Shown here: positions 1 to 6,891 of the stretch, piece after piece
Position numbering within the stretch: position 1 is the first letter of the stretch
How the letters are laid out: the number at the start of each line of letters is the position of its first letter
From: Bacillota bacterium
Lineage (GTDB): Bacteria; Bacillota; UBA4882; UBA8346
DNA length: 30,569 nucleotides
Direction of reading: 5' to 3'
NCBI GenBank assembly: GCA_023402395.1
Contig: JAEYGI010000024.1
Coordinates: 1-30,569, forward strand
Translations under genes and position numbers: made by a program
Notes under the pieces: model-generated
The model's database searches: none
Told to the model about the DNA's origin: nothing
The model's input: the letters and a program-made list of their open reading frames with translations, nothing else

Positions 1-126
1 CAACTCCGGCAATCAATGCCGCAACTCCGGCAATCAATGCCGCAACTCCGGCAATCAATGCCGCAACTCCGGCAATCAATGCCGCAACTCCGGCAATCAA
101 TGCCGCAACTCCGGCAATCAATGCTT
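1..126. repeat. 21-bp tandem repeat, six identical units (array 1)
   Basis: Six perfect copies of a 21-bp unit run from the window edge; each contains CAACTCCGGCAATC followed by AATGCCG. Within a unit, GGCA and TGCC flank a short AT core, so each copy is partly palindromic. The array probably continues beyond the window start. It lies 3' of the minus-strand metalloprotease gene. Related but diverged arrays sit at 7569-7850 and 27072-27378. The unit is stop-free in several frames on both strands because 21 is a multiple of 3; there is no start codon or ribosome site to suggest a real gene. Confidence 0.95.
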
Positions 127-167
127 ATGATGCGGCGCCCGTCGCCGCATCATAAGCATTGATTGCC
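113..167. repeat. 25-bp perfect inverted repeat closing array 1
   Basis: Bases 113-137 and 143-167 are perfect reverse complements separated by 5 bases (CCCGT). The outer part of the left arm is the last satellite unit and the inner part is ATGCTTATGATGCGGCG. The right arm therefore contains an inverted piece of the satellite. There is no T-run after it on either strand, so a simple intrinsic terminator is not supported, although it lies just after the metalloprotease stop codon. Confidence 0.9.
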
Positions 168-205
168 CGATATCCAACAGGAATCATGCCGCCTGCAGGA
201 CCCCC

Positions 206-967
206 TTAATACAGCAATAGTTCCGGCCCATTCTTCCGCAGCCATTGCCGCGTCTCTTGATAATCGGGATACACTGCGGCGACCAGCTTCCAGAAATCCC
301 GGGAATGGTTAAAATGGCGCAAATGGCAGATTTCGTGGACCACCACGTAATCGAGGACCCAGCCGGGCGCCAGGATCAGTTTCCAGTTGAAGTTGAGATT
401 GCCCTGCCTGGAGCAACTGCCCCAGCGGCTTTTTTGGGCTTTGATCCGGACCGCGCCGTAAGCCAGTCCGGTGAGCTGCCGGTAATGGTCGAGCCGTCCG
501 GTGATTGCCTCACCGGCGGCCTTGAGATACCACCGGTTAACGGCCCGCTCCAGGGCGGCCGCGCGTTCGTTCGCTCCGGCCGCCTCATTGACCCAGATCT
601 CAAACCTCGCGCCGTTGAACTCCACCACGGTCCGGGCGGCGGCCCGGGGATGGATCACGATCGGATAGCGCCCGCCCTGATAAAGCAGGGTTTCGCCGTC
701 ACGCCACTCCCGCTTTGGCGGCGCCGCCGGCATGGCCTGAAATAATTGATGGTATTTGTGAATCCACTGGCTTTTCTCCCGTAGCAGCCGTTCCACTTCT
801 TCCCGTTTGACCCCGGCCGGAATCACCACCCGCAGCCCATTGCCGTCGATCCGCAGCCGGATGTGTTTGGCGCGGGAATTGACCCGGAGTTGATAGGGGA
901 TCAGCATCCCGCCCAGATCCAAATATAATTGCTCGATGGGACCCACCTCCGTCCGTGGCATTATCAT
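206..967 (-). CDS. YgjP-like (DUF45) zinc metallopeptidase
   Basis: This is a putative zinc-dependent peptidase of the YgjP/DUF45 family, often found beside restriction or housekeeping genes; its substrate is unknown. The C-terminal part carries the zinc motif VVVHEICHLRHFNHS, followed by the family-typical FW. The N-terminal part has the basic strand SRAKHIRLRI common in this family. The open frame extends upstream to 1135, but that ATG lies inside the tRNA terminator, so it is not the start. ATG codons at 965-967 and 959-961 are possible starts. However, the best ribosome site, GGAGGTGGG, lies downstream of both and is spaced 8 nt from an in-frame ATC at 935-937, after which the sequence reads IEQLYLDLGG. 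The true start is thus uncertain by about 10 codons. The product is about 243-253 aa and probably cytoplasmic. Confidence 0.85.
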   Translation of the reverse strand: MIMPRTEVGPIEQLYLDLGGMLIPYQLRVNSRAKHIRLRIDGNGLRVVIPAGVKREEVERLLREKSQWIHKYHQLFQAMPAAPPKREWRDGETLLYQGGRYPIVIHPRAAARTVVEFNGARFEIWVNEAAGANERAAALERAVNRWYLKAAGEAITGRLDHYRQLTGLAYGAVRIKAQKSRWGSCSRQGNLNFNWKLILAPGWVLDYVVVHEICHLRHFNHSRDFWKLVAAVYPDYQETRQWLRKNGPELLLY

Positions 968-1107
968 CGGGAAATTTCGCCTTGACGACGAATATCCCTT
1001 TTCAGCCGATCGGGTTTGAAAATATTCCCTGATGTCAACATCTGGCTTGCTCCGGAAATGAGTTTTTGCCAATTTCTTTGGCATCGGTTTTAAAGAAGTT
1101 TTTAAGC

Positions 1108-1140
1108 GAAAACAAAAAGGGTTTGCCTGCGGCAAACCCT
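1108..1140 (-). terminator. Intrinsic terminator after tRNA-Arg
   Basis: A 10-bp stem AGGGTTTGCC/GGCAAACCCT (1118-1127 and 1131-1140) with a 3-nt loop is followed on the minus strand by TTTTGTTTTC. It sits 13 nt after the tRNA-Arg 3' end. Confidence 0.88.
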
Positions 1141-1152
1141 AATCAATTCTAA

Positions 1153-1228
1153 TGGTGCGCCCGGCAGGACTTGAACCTGCGACCTACTGATTCGTAGTCA
1201 GGCACTCTATCCGCTGAGCTACGGGCGC
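1153..1228 (-). tRNA. tRNA-Arg (anticodon ACG)
   Basis: The minus strand reads a cloverleaf beginning GCGCCCGTAGCTCAG. Its anticodon loop is CTACGAA (anticodon ACG), its T arm contains GGTTCAAGTCC, the acceptor 3' strand is CGGGCGC, then discriminator A and an encoded CCA. It is 76 nt long. ACG is read as inosine-CG after TadA editing and decodes CGN Arg codons. It has its own promoter (1251-1279) and terminator (1108-1140). Confidence 0.97.
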
Positions 1229-1250
1229 ATTATTTGCTTAACGAGAACAT

Positions 1251-1279
1251 ATTATATCATACGGACGGTCCTTTGGCAA
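1251..1279 (-). promoter_or_regulatory. Sigma-70/A-type promoter of tRNA-Arg
   Basis: On the minus strand, TTGCCA (1274-1279) and a perfect TATAAT (1251-1256) are separated by 17 nt. The -10 box ends 22 nt before the tRNA 5' end. It starts just after the terminator of the preceding tRNA. Confidence 0.8.
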
Positions 1280-1285
1280 GCGTCC

Positions 1286-1306
1286 AAAAAAGCAGCCTGC
1301 GGCTGC
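1286..1306 (-). terminator. Intrinsic terminator after tRNA-Ser(GCU)
   Basis: Stem GCAGCC/GGCTGC (1292-1297 and 1301-1306) with a 3-nt loop is followed on the minus strand by six T. It separates the serine tRNA transcript from the tRNA-Arg promoter. Confidence 0.75.
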
Positions 1307-1318
1307 CGGAAACTCATA

Positions 1319-1410
1319 TGGCGGAGAGAGAGGGATTCGAACCCTCGCTAGGATTACTCCTACTAACGGTTTAGCAAACCGTCCCCTTCAACCTGCTTGG
1401 GTACCTCTCC
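1319..1410 (-). tRNA. tRNA-Ser (anticodon GCU)
   Basis: This is a 92-nt minus-strand tRNA starting GGAGAGGTACCCAAGC. The anticodon stem-loop CGGTTTGCTAAACCG gives anticodon GCU. A long variable arm (class II, typical of Ser) is present, the T arm reads GGGTTCGAATCCC, and the gene ends in discriminator G plus encoded CCA. It reads AGC/AGU serine codons. Confidence 0.97.
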
Positions 1411-1468
1411 GTGGGTTGAAAAAGTAGAACCGGTTAAAATTCGACCGAACAACGGCGAAGCATCGTAA

Positions 1469-1556
<88 letters not shown>

Positions 1557-1579
1557 GAGTCACTCCGAATGCAAGAAAT

Positions 1580-1608
1580 ATAATAACATATGCGCCCCGG
1601 ACTGTCAA
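1580..1608 (-). promoter_or_regulatory. Sigma-70/A-type promoter of the serine tRNA genes
   Basis: On the minus strand, a perfect TTGACA (1603-1608) and TATTAT (1580-1585) are 17 nt apart. The -10 box is 23 nt upstream of tRNA-Ser(UGA). No separate convincing promoter was seen for tRNA-Ser(GCU), so the two serine genes are probably co-transcribed. Confidence 0.85.
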
Positions 1609-1730
1609 GGACCGACCCATCCGGCAGCGAGGCCTCGCCGCGAACATTGTCAAGGATCTTCGCCTTTTTACACTCCGACGCCAAGATTTACCGGAGCGCC
1701 CGGACCGGCTTCACGCATCCATGTTTTGTC

Positions 1731-2480
1731 CTAACGCCACAGGCCCCACAGCATCTTGCCGGCCACCGCCAGCGACATGGTCACGAAGATCGGCTTCACC
1801 AATTTGACCCCCTGATGAAGCGCAAGCTTGGTCCCGAACCGGGCTCCAGCGATCATGGCCAGCGCCATCGGGATGCCGGCCGAATAATCCACTTTTCCGA
1901 AGGAGACGAACAAGACCAGCGCCGTCACATTGCTGATGAAGTTCAATACCCGGGCGTTGCCGCCGGCGTTCAAAAAGTCAAACCCATAAATCAGAATCAA
2001 CCCGAAAATTAAAAACGAACCGGTTCCCGGCCCGAAAAAGCCGTCATAAAAGCCGAGCCCCGCCGCTAAGATCATCCCCGGCCACAGATTACGCCGGTTC
2101 ACGCCGGCGAACCGGTCCTCGGTTCCCAGCGCCTTCATAAACAGCGTATAGGCTCCGACCAGCAAAATCAGGACCAACACCATCACTTGCACAAGCCGCT
2201 GGTCGATCCGGAGCACGGAGTGGACTCCGGCCGCCGCGCCGAGCAACGTCATTGGAATCAAATATTTTAGCAACGGCCAGTGTACCTTGGCCGACCGGGC
2301 GTAACCGAGCGAACTGGTAAACGAAGCCGCCGTGGAGGCAAACTTATTGGTGCCCAACGCCAGATGCGGCGGAACCCCGGCGACAAGCAACGCCGGCAAG
2401 CTAATCAGCCCTCCCCCGCCGGCGATGGAATCGACGAACGCCGCCCCGAATCCGGCGGCGCAAAGCCAAAGAATAATCAA
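1731..2480 (-). CDS. TSUP family (TauE/SafE, DUF81) membrane permease
   Basis: This is a predicted inner-membrane transporter of the TauE/SafE family, whose studied members export sulfite, sulfoacetate or related organosulfur anions; the substrate here cannot be read from sequence. The N-terminal GFGAAFVDSIAGGGGLISLP and the following GTNKFAS are hallmarks of the YfcA-like branch. A second half-repeat contains GFYDGFFGPGTGSFLIFG. About seven to eight hydrophobic helices are visible in 249 aa. The frame is open to a TTG at 2505-2507, but GGGGAGGTAGG lies downstream of that codon and is spaced 8 nt from another in-frame TTG at 2478-2480, so I start there. It is an isolated gene, divergent from the zinc-ribbon gene. 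Confidence 0.92.
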   Translation of the reverse strand: MIILWLCAAGFGAAFVDSIAGGGGLISLPALLVAGVPPHLALGTNKFASTAASFTSSLGYARSAKVHWPLLKYLIPMTLLGAAAGVHSVLRIDQRLVQVMVLVLILLVGAYTLFMKALGTEDRFAGVNRRNLWPGMILAAGLGFYDGFFGPGTGSFLIFGLILIYGFDFLNAGGNARVLNFISNVTALVLFVSFGKVDYSAGIPMALAMIAGARFGTKLALHQGVKLVKPIFVTMSLAVAGKMLWGLWR

Positions 2481-2582
2481 AGATTCCCTACCTCCCCGCG
2501 CTTTCAATCCGTTAGGTATATCTTATCATTTTCGGGCCAATAATAAAACGATCCGGATCTTGCAGGCGGGGTGGAAGCGATT

Positions 2583-2819
2583 ATGGCATTGACCAAGCGT
2601 TTCAAAGCGTTTCAAATAACCATGGAAACCGTCCGCGCGCTGCCGGTCGGCGGCTCGGCGACCGTGCCCTGTCCGTTGTGCGGCCAAACGATCATCGTTT
2701 CCCGGCCGAACCTGGATGGAGTCCAATCCCAGTGCCTGACGCGCGGCTGCTGGCGGTTGAGCCTGAACTCGCCGGATGAGCCGGGCCGCGAATTCCCCAT
2801 GAAACTGACATCCGAGTGA
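2583..2819 (+). CDS. Small putative zinc-ribbon protein (78 aa)
   Basis: I do not recognise a named family. The 78-aa product has four cysteines at residues 30, 33, 51 and 56 (CPLCG ... CLTRGCW), spaced C-x2-C-x17-C-x4-C, which fits a single zinc-binding ribbon. The start at ATG 2583 is preceded by a weak GGTGG; a GTG at 2571 is an alternative start that adds four residues. It is divergent from the TSUP gene and followed by a hairpin shared with the convergent 204-aa gene. A nucleic-acid or protein-binding role is possible but unsupported. Confidence 0.6.
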   Translation: MALTKRFKAFQITMETVRALPVGGSATVPCPLCGQTIIVSRPNLDGVQSQCLTRGCWRLSLNSPDEPGREFPMKLTSE

Positions 2820-2820
2820 C

Positions 2821-2857
2821 GAAAACGAAACAACGCCCGGGAGTTTCCCGGGCGTTG
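2821..2857 (-). terminator. Intrinsic terminator between convergent genes
   Basis: A perfect 12-bp stem, CAACGCCCGGGA with TCCCGGGCGTTG (2831-2842 and 2846-2857), has a 3-nt loop. The T-rich tail (TTTCGTTTTC) is on the minus strand, so it best serves the 204-aa gene; it may also stop plus-strand transcripts. Confidence 0.75.
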
Positions 2858-2877
2858 CGCGCTGCTCTTCATTTGCC

Positions 2878-3492
2878 TTAGCCCCATTCTTCGAAAGGGA
2901 TCAGCCTGGAATGTTCATCAGGGGTGGTCCGGAATTTACCAAAGAGTTTTTGAGCCCGTTCGGTCGCGAGAGGGCCGTCATAATACTTTTTTTGCTCCGG
3001 CTCGAACAGCACTCCGTCCACCACGGCCGCCAAGACCACCATGAGCTCCCAGATTACCGCATTTTCCAGCGGGTTGTCCATTCCCGCCCGGACGGTCATT
3101 TCCCATCGGGTCTTCCGTAGTTTGGTTTCCAACCGCCGCGGCGGTTTCGGAGTGAGATCGTCCCACCGGGAGAGGTGGAGCATCCGCCTCCAGAGCGGGG
3201 ATCCGGAAACCCGGAGTTCCCTGGCGAAGTTGGCGGCTTCCATCATTTCCGTCTGATGATCGTACGGCTTGACATCCAGCTCAAACCCGATCATGTAATC
3301 CTTGCCGTCCAGATTTGGGAGCTGTCCGCCGACCATCCGGACCTTCAGGGAAAGATAACCGGCCTGCTGCTCAAAACTGAACTCGGGATGAAGTTCGCAG
3401 CGAAAATGCCGCCGCGCCAATTCGCCGAGCCAGAACGGGATCAGCCGGTCGTCAATGGCCGGTTTGGAATATAAATAGAGGTAAGAACTCAT
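2878..3492 (-). CDS. Hypothetical protein, 204 aa
   Basis: I cannot assign a family. The protein has no signal peptide or membrane segment and mixes charged and aromatic residues (starts MSSYLYLYSKPAIDDR, contains LWRRMLHLSRWDDL near residue 100, and ends LIPFEEWG), suggesting a soluble cytoplasmic protein. The ATG is preceded by AAGGAGAA at good spacing, and codon use resembles neighbouring genes, so it is very likely real. It is transcribed alone, convergent with the zinc-ribbon gene, and ends at an intrinsic terminator. Confidence 0.8.
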   Translation of the reverse strand: MSSYLYLYSKPAIDDRLIPFWLGELARRHFRCELHPEFSFEQQAGYLSLKVRMVGGQLPNLDGKDYMIGFELDVKPYDHQTEMMEAANFARELRVSGSPLWRRMLHLSRWDDLTPKPPRRLETKLRKTRWEMTVRAGMDNPLENAVIWELMVVLAAVVDGVLFEPEQKKYYDGPLATERAQKLFGKFRTTPDEHSRLIPFEEWG

Positions 3493-4140
3493 TTGATAAA
3501 TTCTCCTTAGTTAAAAGCGTGCGACAACCCGATCAAAATGCCGGGCCGGTCGCAAAGGCTCAGAAAAGCAAGGATAAATCCGCTTTACAACGCGCTTCCG
3601 GCGGAATGCCATCATTCGGCGGGCTTTATCTAAGGCTTTTGATGGGCCGCGCTATATAGGATGAAGTAAATTTCTAATATAAGATTTGCATTCTTAAAGC
3701 CGAATGCAAATGAATTAAATTGGAATGTACTTCATCCTAATTACAGCTGAAATAAGTTGAATTAAATCCTTTATTATTTTCATCATGGAAGGCTTACTGG
3801 ACATGATGCAGGCTAGAAATTTAATTCAACTTATACAGTCATCCCTCACTTTCAAACTTTCTTAGTTACTATTTTCGTCCCTTTTCTGTAAATTCCTCCC
3901 TCGAGAATCAAATTTTACCCGAATTTTTTTAACTTCCGATCGGCCCGAATCCAATAATGACGAATATTTGAAGGTTTTAACGGAAAATAACGATTGAAAC
4001 CGCGAGGTTTTATAATTTTGGCGAATTCGATTAAATTTCGGCCAATTGATCGCTTTCCATCCCGGCGCGCCGTTAGTCCAGAGGCACCGTTCCCCGCCAG
4101 AATTGACGGCAGGAATTCGACTCGCGCGGCCGAATATCCT
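3493..4140. other. Intergenic region upstream of the cca unit
   Basis: This 650-bp gap holds the two-hairpin repeat (3657-3834). The rest has no convincing gene: 3493-3656 is moderately GC-rich with two loose copies of GGCGG-containing sequence, and 3835-4140 is AT-richer with no clear promoter hexamers. The promoter of the downstream unit must lie here but I could not pick it out. Confidence 0.6.
3657..3834 (+). repeat. Two-hairpin intergenic element, copy A
   Basis: Hairpin 1 pairs 3657-3674 (starting TAGGATGAAGTAAATTTC) with 3722-3739 and contains a nested perfect 10-bp stem ATTTGCATTC/GAATGCAAAT with loop TTAAAGCC. After 12 nt, hairpin 2 pairs 3752-3767 (ATAAGTTGAATTAAAT) perfectly with 3819-3834 and contains an inner stem CATCATG/CATGATG. 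Copy B at 8080-8255 is closely similar along its whole length. Copy A lies 320 nt upstream of the small ORF and cca, in the same orientation relative to the gene as copies B and D. Confidence 0.92.
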
Positions 4141-4152
4141 AGGAGGACGCTC

Positions 4153-4290
4153 ATGAAAGCCATATTAAGTCTTTGGAATGATAATTTCCTGGTCGGAATC
4201 GTCCTAAAATCGACTTTGCTTAGCTTTTGTGTTCCATTCGGCCTCTGGCCGGTTTATCACAACGTTGTTAAAGAGGTGGAGGTTTTTTAA
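4153..4290 (+). CDS. 45-aa hydrophobic small protein coupled to cca
   Basis: A perfect AGGAGG (4141-4146) is 6 nt before ATG 4153. The 45-codon frame (MKAILSLWNDNFLVGIVLK..., ending NVVKEVEVF) has a hydrophobic centre (VGIVLKSTLLSFCVPFGLW) that could form one membrane helix. Its TAA overlaps the ATG of the CCA-adding enzyme by one base (TAATG), and the cca ribosome site GGAGG (4278-4282) lies inside its last codons. It may be a genuine small membrane protein or a translated leader that couples expression of cca. I do not recognise the peptide. Confidence 0.65.
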   Translation: MKAILSLWNDNFLVGIVLKSTLLSFCVPFGLWPVYHNVVKEVEVF

Positions 4291-5702
4291 TGGGTTCCCG
4301 CGACGACCGGTTCCGGCCGAACGTCACCGAAAGCGCCAACTTCCAGGCGATTCCCGGCTGGGTGCGCCGGATCGCGCATCAGCTTACGGACGCCGGATTT
4401 CAGGCTTTTTTGGTGGGCGGCGCAGTCCGCGACCTGCTCTGGGGTGAAATGCCCCATGATTGGGATTTGGCCACCGACGCCCTTCCCGATCGAATCGAGG
4501 CGCTCTTTTCCCATACAGTCCCGACCGGAAAACGGTTCGGCACCATCACCGTGCTGGATGGCGGGAATTCGCTGGAGGTCACCACGTTCCGCGAGGATCT
4601 GGGCTACAGCGACGGCCGGCGTCCGGACGCCATCCGCTTTGGCTCCGATATCCGGACCGATCTCGGCCGCCGCGACTTTACCGTCAATGCGCTGGCCTAT
4701 GATTTCGGCACCGGCGAGTTGGTCGATCCGTACCAGGGCTACCGGGATCTGAAAAAGCGGTTGCTTCGCGCCGTCGGCGAACCCCGGGTCCGCTTCGCCG
4801 AAGACGGGCTGCGGATGTTCCGCTTTTACCGGTTTCTGGCCACCTGCGATCTCCGGCCCGATCCCGCCACCGGCCGGGCCGTGGATCCGGAATTCGGCCG
4901 GATGGTTAGCATGGAACGGATCCGGGACGAATTCTCCAAACTGCTGCTCGGCCGGAAGCTCCGGGTGGGTTTGAACGGGCTGCGCGACTCGGGATTGCTT
5001 GGACTCTTCCTGCCCGAACTGGCCAATGTCCAATTGCCTCCCGGCGGTTTTCACCGCTACCCGCTCTGGGAGCATCTGATGGTGACGGCCGAGGCGATCC
5101 GGCCCGAACTTCACTTGCGGCTGGCCGCCTTGCTTCACGACATCGCCAAACCCCTGACCCGGATCGAGACCGAGACCGGCGTCCATTATTACGGCCATGA
5201 CCAGCGCGGCGCGGAACTGGCTCAGACCGCGCTGGGGCGGCTCCGCTATCCTGGAAAATTGTTGGAGACCGTGGCGAAGCTGGTCCGCTGGCACATGTTT
5301 CTGGTGGAGCCCCATACCGGCGACGCCGCGATCCGGCGCCTGATCGCCAAGGTCGGCCCGGAATTGATCCCGGACTTGCTGGAATTGAGGCGCGCCGATC
5401 TGATCGCCGTCGGCCGGGTCAGCCATGGACTCCTGATCGCCTGGGAGGAAAGCCGGGACCGCATTCTCAGCCTGCTCCGGGACGATTCGCCCCTGCGCCG
5501 GTCGGAATTGGCAATCGGCGGCCGGGATCTGATCGAAGCTTTCCACCTGGCTCCCGGGCCGGCCATCGGCAGGATTCTCGACGAACTCTGGAGCATCGTG
5601 CTCGACGAGCCAGGCCGCAACGACCGCCAGACCTTGCTCCGCCTGGCCGAAACCCTGATCGATCCGGCGGACCGGCGCGAGCCGGACCGGCCTCCCGGTT
5701 AA
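4290..5702 (+). CDS. cca: CCA-adding tRNA nucleotidyltransferase (class II, HD domain)
   Basis: This enzyme adds or repairs the 3'-terminal CCA of tRNA using CTP and ATP. The head domain has LVGGAVRDLL and the metal-binding pair D57/D59 in HDWDLAT. Further on are the nucleotide-template region RRDFTVNALAYD (about residue 130) and EDGLRMFRFYRF in the neck, then a body and an HD phosphohydrolase domain (LAALLHDIAKP and HYYGHDQRGAE). The length of 470 aa suits the HD-containing bacterial CCA/poly(A) polymerase family. GGAGG 7 nt before the ATG supports this start, coupled to the 45-aa ORF. Because all three tRNA genes here encode CCA, a repair role is enough, though polyadenylation cannot be excluded from sequence. 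The stop codon overlaps that of the convergent BON gene. Confidence 0.95.
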   Translation: MGSRDDRFRPNVTESANFQAIPGWVRRIAHQLTDAGFQAFLVGGAVRDLLWGEMPHDWDLATDALPDRIEALFSHTVPTGKRFGTITVLDGGNSLEVTTFREDLGYSDGRRPDAIRFGSDIRTDLGRRDFTVNALAYDFGTGELVDPYQGYRDLKKRLLRAVGEPRVRFAEDGLRMFRFYRFLATCDLRPDPATGRAVDPEFGRMVSMERIRDEFSKLLLGRKLRVGLNGLRDSGLLGLFLPELANVQLPPGGFHRYPLWEHLMVTAEAIRPELHLRLAALLHDIAKPLTRIETETGVHYYGHDQRGAELAQTALGRLRYPGKLLETVAKLVRWHMFLVEPHTGDAAIRRLIAKVGPELIPDLLELRRADLIAVGRVSHGLLIAWEESRDRILSLLRDDSPLRRSELAIGGRDLIEAFHLAPGPAIGRILDELWSIVLDEPGRNDRQTLLRLAETLIDPADRREPDRPPG

Positions 5703-6586
5703 TGGGCCTCGTCTTTCAGGCGCAGCCGGTTTTCGACCATCCAGGCCGGCAAATGGAATTCATTGAGGATCCGTTGGATGAGGGCCTCGATATCCCGTTT
5801 GGCCTCCAGACTGTCCAGCCACCCCGAGAGGCCGATCTTCCCGTCTTCCACCTCGATCTCAATCGGCTGTTCATTTAAGTACGGGTTGGCGGCGATAATC
5901 TCCATCATCCGGATGACGATCCGATCATCAAAACTCTGGCCGCCTCGGTTGAACGAGTTGATCACCCTTTTGACGCCGGGAACACCGGCCGCTGTTTCCA
6001 ATGCCAGAACCGCCGTCTTTTTCGGAACATTTCCCCACAGCGTGACCACTCCGTCCCGGGACAACGACTTTACCCAGCCCGGCCTCAACTCGGGCAGGGC
6101 GAGCAACGCCCGCTGGACTTGGTTGTTGATGGTGGCGTCATCGGCCGTGTCGGTCAATTTCAGTTCGCTTTTGACGTCCTTCACCCCCCGGGCCATGCCC
6201 GCGGTTTCGACAGCTTCTTCCATTTGATTGAGAGTTCCGGCGCTTCCCACCAGCCGCACCGCGCCGCCGCTCACCGCCACGCCGACGCTGTCGGGGATCT
6301 CCGGATTGGCCCGCAACTCCTCGCTGACCTCGAAGGCCACGTCCCCGTCATCGATCCCGCCGTCGGTACAGACAGTAATATTGTTTTCAACCCGTTTCAC
6401 GCCGGGAATCCGCCAAATCAACTCCTCGGCCTGCCGCTTTTCATCCAGGACATCGACGATCCCCTGAATCTGGACCAATCCGCCGTCATAAGCGCGGGCT
6501 TTCAGCTCGTATCCTCTTAACCGCGGATCCCCATCCAGCGTTTGCTCAATCTTCGCGTTCAGCTCCGTCGGGGAGATCGGACTCAT
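5699..6586 (-). CDS. Four-BON-domain protein
   Basis: The 295-aa protein consists almost entirely of four BON repeats (about residues 8-72, 82-145, 149-213 and 220-290), each with a beta strand ending in the G-x-V / V-x-L-x-G pattern (VQIQGIVD, VRLVGSAG, VTLWGNVP, IGLSGWLD). BON domains bind phospholipid or surface ligands and occur in OsmY-like stress proteins. No signal peptide is visible, so this one is probably cytoplasmic or membrane-peripheral. GGAGGAG precedes the ATG at good spacing. A two-hairpin repeat (6618-6763) is directly upstream on the same strand. The TAA overlaps the cca stop within TTAA. Confidence 0.88.
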   Translation of the reverse strand: MSPISPTELNAKIEQTLDGDPRLRGYELKARAYDGGLVQIQGIVDVLDEKRQAEELIWRIPGVKRVENNITVCTDGGIDDGDVAFEVSEELRANPEIPDSVGVAVSGGAVRLVGSAGTLNQMEEAVETAGMARGVKDVKSELKLTDTADDATINNQVQRALLALPELRPGWVKSLSRDGVVTLWGNVPKKTAVLALETAAGVPGVKRVINSFNRGGQSFDDRIVIRMMEIIAANPYLNEQPIEIEVEDGKIGLSGWLDSLEAKRDIEALIQRILNEFHLPAWMVENRLRLKDEAH

Positions 6587-6617
6587 GGATCACTCCTCCT
6601 TACCGTTGATGAACCTA

Positions 6618-6763
6618 ATAAGTTAAAATAAATTTTTTGGCTGAGCTTTCCCATCCTTAAAGCGTGGCTGGGAAAAGGGGAACGTCGGTATTTATTTCAA
6701 CTTATGGGTTACGGAAAATAGATCGCAATATTTTCAGCCCTAAAAGAGCTTATTGCGACCTAT
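6618..6763 (-). repeat. Two-hairpin intergenic element, divergent copy D
   Basis: Read on the minus strand, hairpin 1 pairs 6751-6763 (ATAGGTCGCAATA) with 6718-6730 (one mismatch). After a 12-nt spacer, hairpin 2 pairs 6690-6705 (ATAAGTTGAAATAAAT) with 6618-6633 (one mismatch) and has an inner stem TTTCCCA/TGGGAAA. Hairpin 2 ends resemble copies A and B, while hairpin 1 has different bases but the same pairing pattern and spacer. The element ends 31 nt before the BON start codon. Confidence 0.75.
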
Positions 6764-6813
6764 ATATTATCCCTGATCCGGTCCGGATTAATCCAGCCGT
6801 TGACGGCCCCGGC

Positions 6814-6841
6814 GTCAAAAAAACCGCCGGGCGGCGGTTTT
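6814..6841 (-). terminator. Intrinsic terminator of the YaiI/YqxD gene
   Basis: A 9-bp stem AAAACCGCC/GGCGGTTTT (6820-6828 and 6833-6841) with loop GGGC is followed on the minus strand by a T7 run (6817-6823), 50 nt after the stop codon. The plus-strand side also reads TTTT, so it may work in both directions. Confidence 0.88.
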
Positions 6842-6891
6842 GAATCGGTTCGACGCGTTGCAGCTAGAGTGCTTCGGCCGGAAACCATTGG

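Noticed and set aside
1..126. CRISPR array
   Set aside because: Units are directly adjacent with no unique spacers, are only 21 bp, and no cas gene is present.
3657..3834. Intact insertion sequence
   Set aside because: No transposase frame and far too short; at most a non-autonomous element.
4287..5546. 419-aa minus-strand protein
   Set aside because: It is the antisense shadow of cca, whose catalytic motifs are clear; composition is Pro/Gln-rich as expected of a shadow frame.
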